64,000 nucleotides of DNA, taken from assembly GCF_001713395.1 (NCBI RefSeq), contig NZ_CP016450.1, positions 2,108,001 to 2,172,000 of the forward strand, written 5' to 3'. Source of the stretch: Sinorhizobium sp. RAC02 (GTDB taxonomy: Bacteria > Pseudomonadota > Alphaproteobacteria > Rhizobiales > Rhizobiaceae). Of the stretch, positions 61,432-64,000 are shown one piece after another. The notes beneath the pieces were generated by a model. It had not been told where the DNA came from, did not search any database, and worked only from the letters and a program-made list of their open reading frames with translations. How positions within the stretch are numbered: position 1 is the stretch's first letter; each line of letters begins with the position of its first letter. The position numbers and the translations under genes are program-made.

Positions 61432-61755
61432 GTGACCGAACCGCAAGACACCCTGTTCCGCACGCTGGCGGACCCGACGCGCCGGGCGCTGTTCGAGCGG
61501 CTTTGCCGCGAAGGCGAAAAGACCGTCGGCGCACTGACGGCCCAGGCCGGCGTTTCACAGCCAGTCGTTTCCAAACACCTCAGCCTGCTCAAGCAGGCCG
61601 GCCTCGTGCGCGACCGCCACGAGGGTCGCCAGACGCACTACAGCGCCCAGCTCGGTGCGCTTGCCCCGCTGATCGACTGGACCAGCCAGATGGCGCGGTT
61701 CTGGGAATCGCGGTTCGATGATCTTGAAAATTTGCTGAGGAGAATGGACCAATGA
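61432..61755 (+). CDS. ArsR/SmtB-family regulator of the SRPBCC operon
   Basis: This 107-residue winged-helix protein begins with GTG: MTEPQDTLFRTLADPTRRAL. The helix-turn-helix is at TVGALTAQAGVSQPVVSKHLSLLKQAG and the wing at RHEGRQTHYSA. There are no metal-binding cysteine motifs such as ELCVCDL. This type is usually found next to an SRPBCC (AHSA1) gene, as here, where the stop overlaps the next start (ATGA). Paired inverted repeats over its promoter suggest self-repression. Confidence 0.93.
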   Translation: MTEPQDTLFRTLADPTRRALFERLCREGEKTVGALTAQAGVSQPVVSKHLSLLKQAGLVRDRHEGRQTHYSAQLGALAPLIDWTSQMARFWESRFDDLENLLRRMDQ

Positions 61756-62180
61756 CCGTTGCATCAGAGACGCGTTCCGTCGTCGTCGAGCGCGATATCG
61801 CCCACCCGCCGGAAAAGCTGTGGCGTGCGTTGACGCAGCCGCACCTGATTACGGAATGGCTGATGCGGAATGAGGATTTTCAGCCCGCCGTCGGTAAAAC
61901 GTTCAGGCTCAGCGGCGACTGGGGCGGTGTCGATTGCGAGGTCTTGACCGTCGAGCCGGGCAAAACGCTGACCTATACTTGGAACTACATGCATGACGAT
62001 CCTGCCTTTGATCTGCGCAGCGTGGTATCCTTCACGCTCACGCCGACGGCCAACGGCACGCTTCTGCGCATGGAGCAGACAGGCTTCCGGCCGGAACAGA
62101 AGCAGGCCTTCGGTGGCGCCCGCCACGGCTGGCAGGCGCATTTCACGAACCTCGAACGGGTTCTGGCGGGACTGGAATAA
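61752..62180 (+). CDS. SRPBCC (AHSA1/START-like) family protein
   Basis: This 142-residue protein begins MTVASETRSVVVERDIAHPP. It has the AHSA1 pattern: HPPEKLWRALTQPHLITEWLM, then GKTFRLSGDWGG, KTLTYTWNY, RSVVSFTLTP and a final GWQAHFTNLERVLAG. The fold makes a hydrophobic cavity that binds lipophilic ligands, and its biological role is unknown. It is coupled with the ArsR gene by four bases and followed by a small membrane protein gene after 13 bases. The ArsR/SRPBCC pair is common in rhizobia. Confidence 0.9.
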   Translation: MTVASETRSVVVERDIAHPPEKLWRALTQPHLITEWLMRNEDFQPAVGKTFRLSGDWGGVDCEVLTVEPGKTLTYTWNYMHDDPAFDLRSVVSFTLTPTANGTLLRMEQTGFRPEQKQAFGGARHGWQAHFTNLERVLAGLE

Positions 62181-62193
62181 GGGAGGAACGGCA

Positions 62194-62400
62194 ATGCGCT
62201 GGAACATGCGGATCCGCCAGGTTCACCGCTGGCTGTCGATCGTCTTCACGCTCGCCGTGATCATCAACATCGCGGCGATGACGCAGACGGAGCCGGCCAT
62301 CTGGGTCGGCCTGCTTGCGCTCTTCCCCCTCATCCTGCTGTTGCTCAGCGGGCTCTACCTGTTCGCCCTGCCCTATCTGGCCCGGGCACAGCGGAGCTAG
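62194..62400 (+). CDS. Small two-helix membrane protein
   Basis: This 68-residue protein starts MRWNMRIRQVHRWLSIVFTL, with GGGAGGA six bases upstream. Two hydrophobic helices, VFTLAVIINIAAM and VGLLALFPLILLLLSGLYL, are joined by a short TQTEPAIW loop, with a basic C-terminus. No function is known. Similar small proteins accompany AHSA1 and DUF1801 genes in rhizobia. It is nine bases before the first DUF1801 gene. Confidence 0.82.
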   Translation: MRWNMRIRQVHRWLSIVFTLAVIINIAAMTQTEPAIWVGLLALFPLILLLLSGLYLFALPYLARAQRS

Positions 62401-62409
62401 GAGGACCTC

Positions 62410-62832
62410 ATGGCAGACAAGACACCGGAAAAGCCCGGGCTTCTCTCGGGCGGCAATCCGCAGATTGCCAAAGGCTACGGCGATGGCCCGATCCAGGCCT
62501 ATATCGCCGCCATGCCCGGCTGGAAGAGCGATGTCGGCCGCAGGCTCGATGCGTTGATCGAGAAAAGCGTACCGAATGTCTACAAGGCGGTGAAATGGAA
62601 CTCACCGTTCTACGGCATCGAGGGCGAAGGCTGGTTTCTCGGCTATCACTGCTTTGCGAAATACATCAAGCTGACGTTCTTTCGCGGCACCTCGCTCGAT
62701 CCGGTGCCGCCGGTCGCCTCCAAGACGCCGGAAACGCGGTACTTTCACATTCATGAGGATGACGATCTCGACGAGGCGCAGCTTGCCAGCTGGATCAGGC
62801 AGGCGAGTGAGCTTCCCGGCGAGCGGCTGTAG
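62410..62832 (+). CDS. DUF1801 (YdhG/YjbR-type) protein
   Basis: This 140-residue protein starts MADKTPEKPGLLSGGNPQIA, with GGAGGACC upstream. The DUF1801 marks are IQAYIAAMPGWKSDVGRRLDALI, KAVKWNSPFYGIEGEGWF and HCFAKYIKLTFFRG, with the final DDDLDEAQLASWIRQASEL. It is a small alpha/beta fold linked to YdhG, with no assigned activity. It has a tandem relative next to it. Confidence 0.88.
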   Translation: MADKTPEKPGLLSGGNPQIAKGYGDGPIQAYIAAMPGWKSDVGRRLDALIEKSVPNVYKAVKWNSPFYGIEGEGWFLGYHCFAKYIKLTFFRGTSLDPVPPVASKTPETRYFHIHEDDDLDEAQLASWIRQASELPGERL

Positions 62833-62851
62833 GAAACGAGAGGATACAACC

Positions 62852-63256
62852 ATGGACCAGGCCAGCAGCGAAACGGAATCCCCTTCCAGGCAGATCGACA
62901 AGAGGATCGCAGACCTCGCCGACTGGCGCGGCGGGACGCTCGCCCGGCTGCGCGCGCTGGTGAAGGAGGCGGACCCCGAGGTCGTCGAGGAGTGGAAGTG
63001 GCGCGGCGTTCCGGTCTGGGAGCACGACGGCATCATCTGCACCGGTGAGACTTACAAGGCGGTGGTGAAGATGACCTTTGCCAAGGGTGCGTCGGTCGAG
63101 GATCCGGCGGGCCTGTTCAATTCCAGTCTCGAAGGCAACACGCGGCGCGCCATCGATTTCCGTGAGGGCGAAGCGATCAACGAAGAGGCCTTGAAAGCGC
63201 TGATCCGCGCGGCCGTCGCCCTCAATCAGTCGTCACGCGCAGGCAAGAAGAAGTAG
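62852..63256 (+). CDS. DUF1801 protein, second copy
   Basis: This 134-residue protein starts MDQASSETESPSRQIDKRIA, with ACGAGAGGA upstream. The longer frame upstream is a shadow. It shares the DUF1801 core KRIADLADWRGGTLARLRALV, EVVEEWKWRGVPVWEHDGIIC and YKAVVKMTFAKGASVEDPAGLF, and differs enough from the preceding gene that the pair is an old duplication or independent capture. A basic RAGKKK end follows. It is the last gene of the ArsR operon. Confidence 0.88.
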   Translation: MDQASSETESPSRQIDKRIADLADWRGGTLARLRALVKEADPEVVEEWKWRGVPVWEHDGIICTGETYKAVVKMTFAKGASVEDPAGLFNSSLEGNTRRAIDFREGEAINEEALKALIRAAVALNQSSRAGKKK

Positions 63257-63519
63257 CCCGCTTCGCTCTCACAAAAAATTGCGCTCCTGCAACAGGGTCC
63301 AACGCTGTCTGCAAAATGCCCGAATTGCCGGACAGAAGGCGGCCCTGCGTCGGTTTGCATAGTATCAATCCGGCGAAATACGCTCTAGACTTGCTGAAAC
63401 GGTTGAAATCGCGCGCCGCATTCTGCATGTGACAGGCTAGCGCACTATATAGACCGCATGCCCGGGCCGTGTCTCCGCAAGGGAGCCATCGCCAGCGGGC
63501 GTGACAACGAGGCATGAGA

Positions 63520-64000
63520 GTGACACAAACGCCAGCCACCCCGCTGCTCGACAAGGTTCGCATTCCCGCAGACCTGAAGGCCGTCGACGATCGTGACCTG
63601 CCGCAACTCGCCAGCGAGCTTCGCGCGGAAATGATCGATGCCGTGTCGCGCACCGGCGGGCACCTTGGCGCAGGCCTCGGCGTGGTGGAACTGACCATCG
63701 CCATTCACAAGGTTTTTGACACGCCGAAGGACCGGTTGATCTTCGACGTCGGCCACCAGTGCTATCCGCACAAGATCCTCACCGGCCGGCGCGACCGCAT
63801 CCGCACGCTGCGCCAGGAAGACGGCCTGTCCGGCTTCACCCGCCGCGCGGAAAGCGAATACGACCCGTTCGGCGCCGCCCATTCCTCCACCTCGATTTCC
63901 GCCGGCCTCGGCATGGCGGTGGCGGCCGATCTTTCCGGCGACCACCGCAATGTCATCGCCGTCATCGGCGATGGCGCGATGTCCGCCGGCATGGCCTACG
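63520..64000 (+). CDS. dxs: 1-deoxy-D-xylulose-5-phosphate synthase (3' end outside window)
   Basis: The visible 160 residues start [20 protein letters not shown] after a GTG at 63520, with ACGAGG seven bases upstream. An ATG at 63514 is one base from that site and so less likely. The TPP-enzyme core is visible: [40 protein letters not shown] and the diphosphate-binding [12 protein letters not shown]. Dxs condenses pyruvate and glyceraldehyde 3-phosphate, the first step of the MEP pathway, whose last step (ispH) is also in this window. In rhizobia xseB and dxs are often neighbours; here about 6 kb of accessory genes lies between. Confidence 0.95.
   Translation, partial: MTQTPATPLLDKVRIPADLKAVDDRDLPQLASELRAEMIDAVSRTGGHLGAGLGVVELTIAIHKVFDTPKDRLIFDVGHQCYPHKILTGRRDRIRTLRQEDGLSGFTRRAESEYDPFGAAHSSTSISAGLGMAVAADLSGDHRNVIAVIGDGAMSAGMAY

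Overview
This window is a GC-rich chromosomal segment from an alphaproteobacterium, most likely a member of the Rhizobiaceae (Rhizobium/Agrobacterium/Shinella type). That placement is inferred from protein style, from the order of the aa3 cytochrome oxidase cluster, from a bioMNY biotin transporter, from IalB- and DUF1127-type proteins, and from intergenic repeats typical of rhizobia. I found no rRNA, tRNA, CRISPR array, transposase or complete prophage. Most of the window is ordinary core genome with accessory genes set between core blocks. LAYOUT. 1-5.7 kb: the 3' end of a repeat-domain protein, a paired palindromic repeat, an ArsR regulator divergent from a NIPSNAP/monooxygenase pair, an RTX-type calcium-binding protein, a HAD phosphatase and a lipoprotein. 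6-15.9 kb: thrC, an M16 processing peptidase, a large MscS channel, a 49-residue DUF1127 protein, a GNAT acetyltransferase, a membrane EAL protein with a degenerate GGDEF, and a VOC protein. 15.9-19.5 kb: a zinc peptidase, CsbD, YqgE, a DsbD-like periplasmic domain and a peroxiredoxin. 19.5-29 kb, minus strand: a long run of respiration and housekeeping genes, ctaC-ctaD-ctaB-coxF-ctaG-ctaE, then DUF983-SURF1-DUF1304-ispH-thrB-rnhA. A perfect FNR/FixK-type box precedes ctaC. 29-44.5 kb: ialB, tldD, a LysR regulator, a polysaccharide deacetylase, pdxH, a surface lipoprotein, a DnaJ-like protein, fabI, a histidine phosphatase, DUF1344, a CHASE/PAS/GGDEF/EAL protein, an orphan gene, aroC and ribB. 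44.6-49.6 kb: an uncharacterised three-gene set headed by a papain-type protease fused to an alpha/beta hydrolase, then an AlkX/YcaQ-type protein. 49.8-57.4 kb: bioMNY with a linked acyl-CoA ligase and thiolase, a GFA protein, a thioesterase, a quinone-oxidoreductase-type enzyme, a histone-deacetylase-family protein and xseB. 57.35-63.3 kb: an accessory block of a second RTX protein, SnoaL-like, pirin, and an ArsR-SRPBCC-membrane-DUF1801-DUF1801 operon, ending at dxs, which runs off the window. HOW GENES CONNECT. thrB and thrC supply the last two steps of threonine synthesis. ispH and dxs belong to the MEP isoprenoid pathway, and ctaB consumes an isoprenoid product for heme O, which the adjacent oxidase uses after conversion to heme A. 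ctaG and SURF1 assemble that oxidase. Two multidomain proteins handle cyclic di-GMP. MOST NOTEWORTHY. (1) The second RTX gene lies between two exact 39-bp direct repeats that duplicate the last codons of xseB, as if a roughly 2.4 kb single-gene cassette had inserted there. (2) The papain/alpha-beta hydrolase fusion and its two membrane-associated neighbours are the best candidate for an undescribed system. (3) A ligase/thiolase pair is coupled to biotin uptake, and the thiolase lacks its second catalytic cysteine. (4) An FNR-type box lies just downstream of a putative -10 element of ctaC, which suggests repression of the aa3 oxidase at low oxygen.
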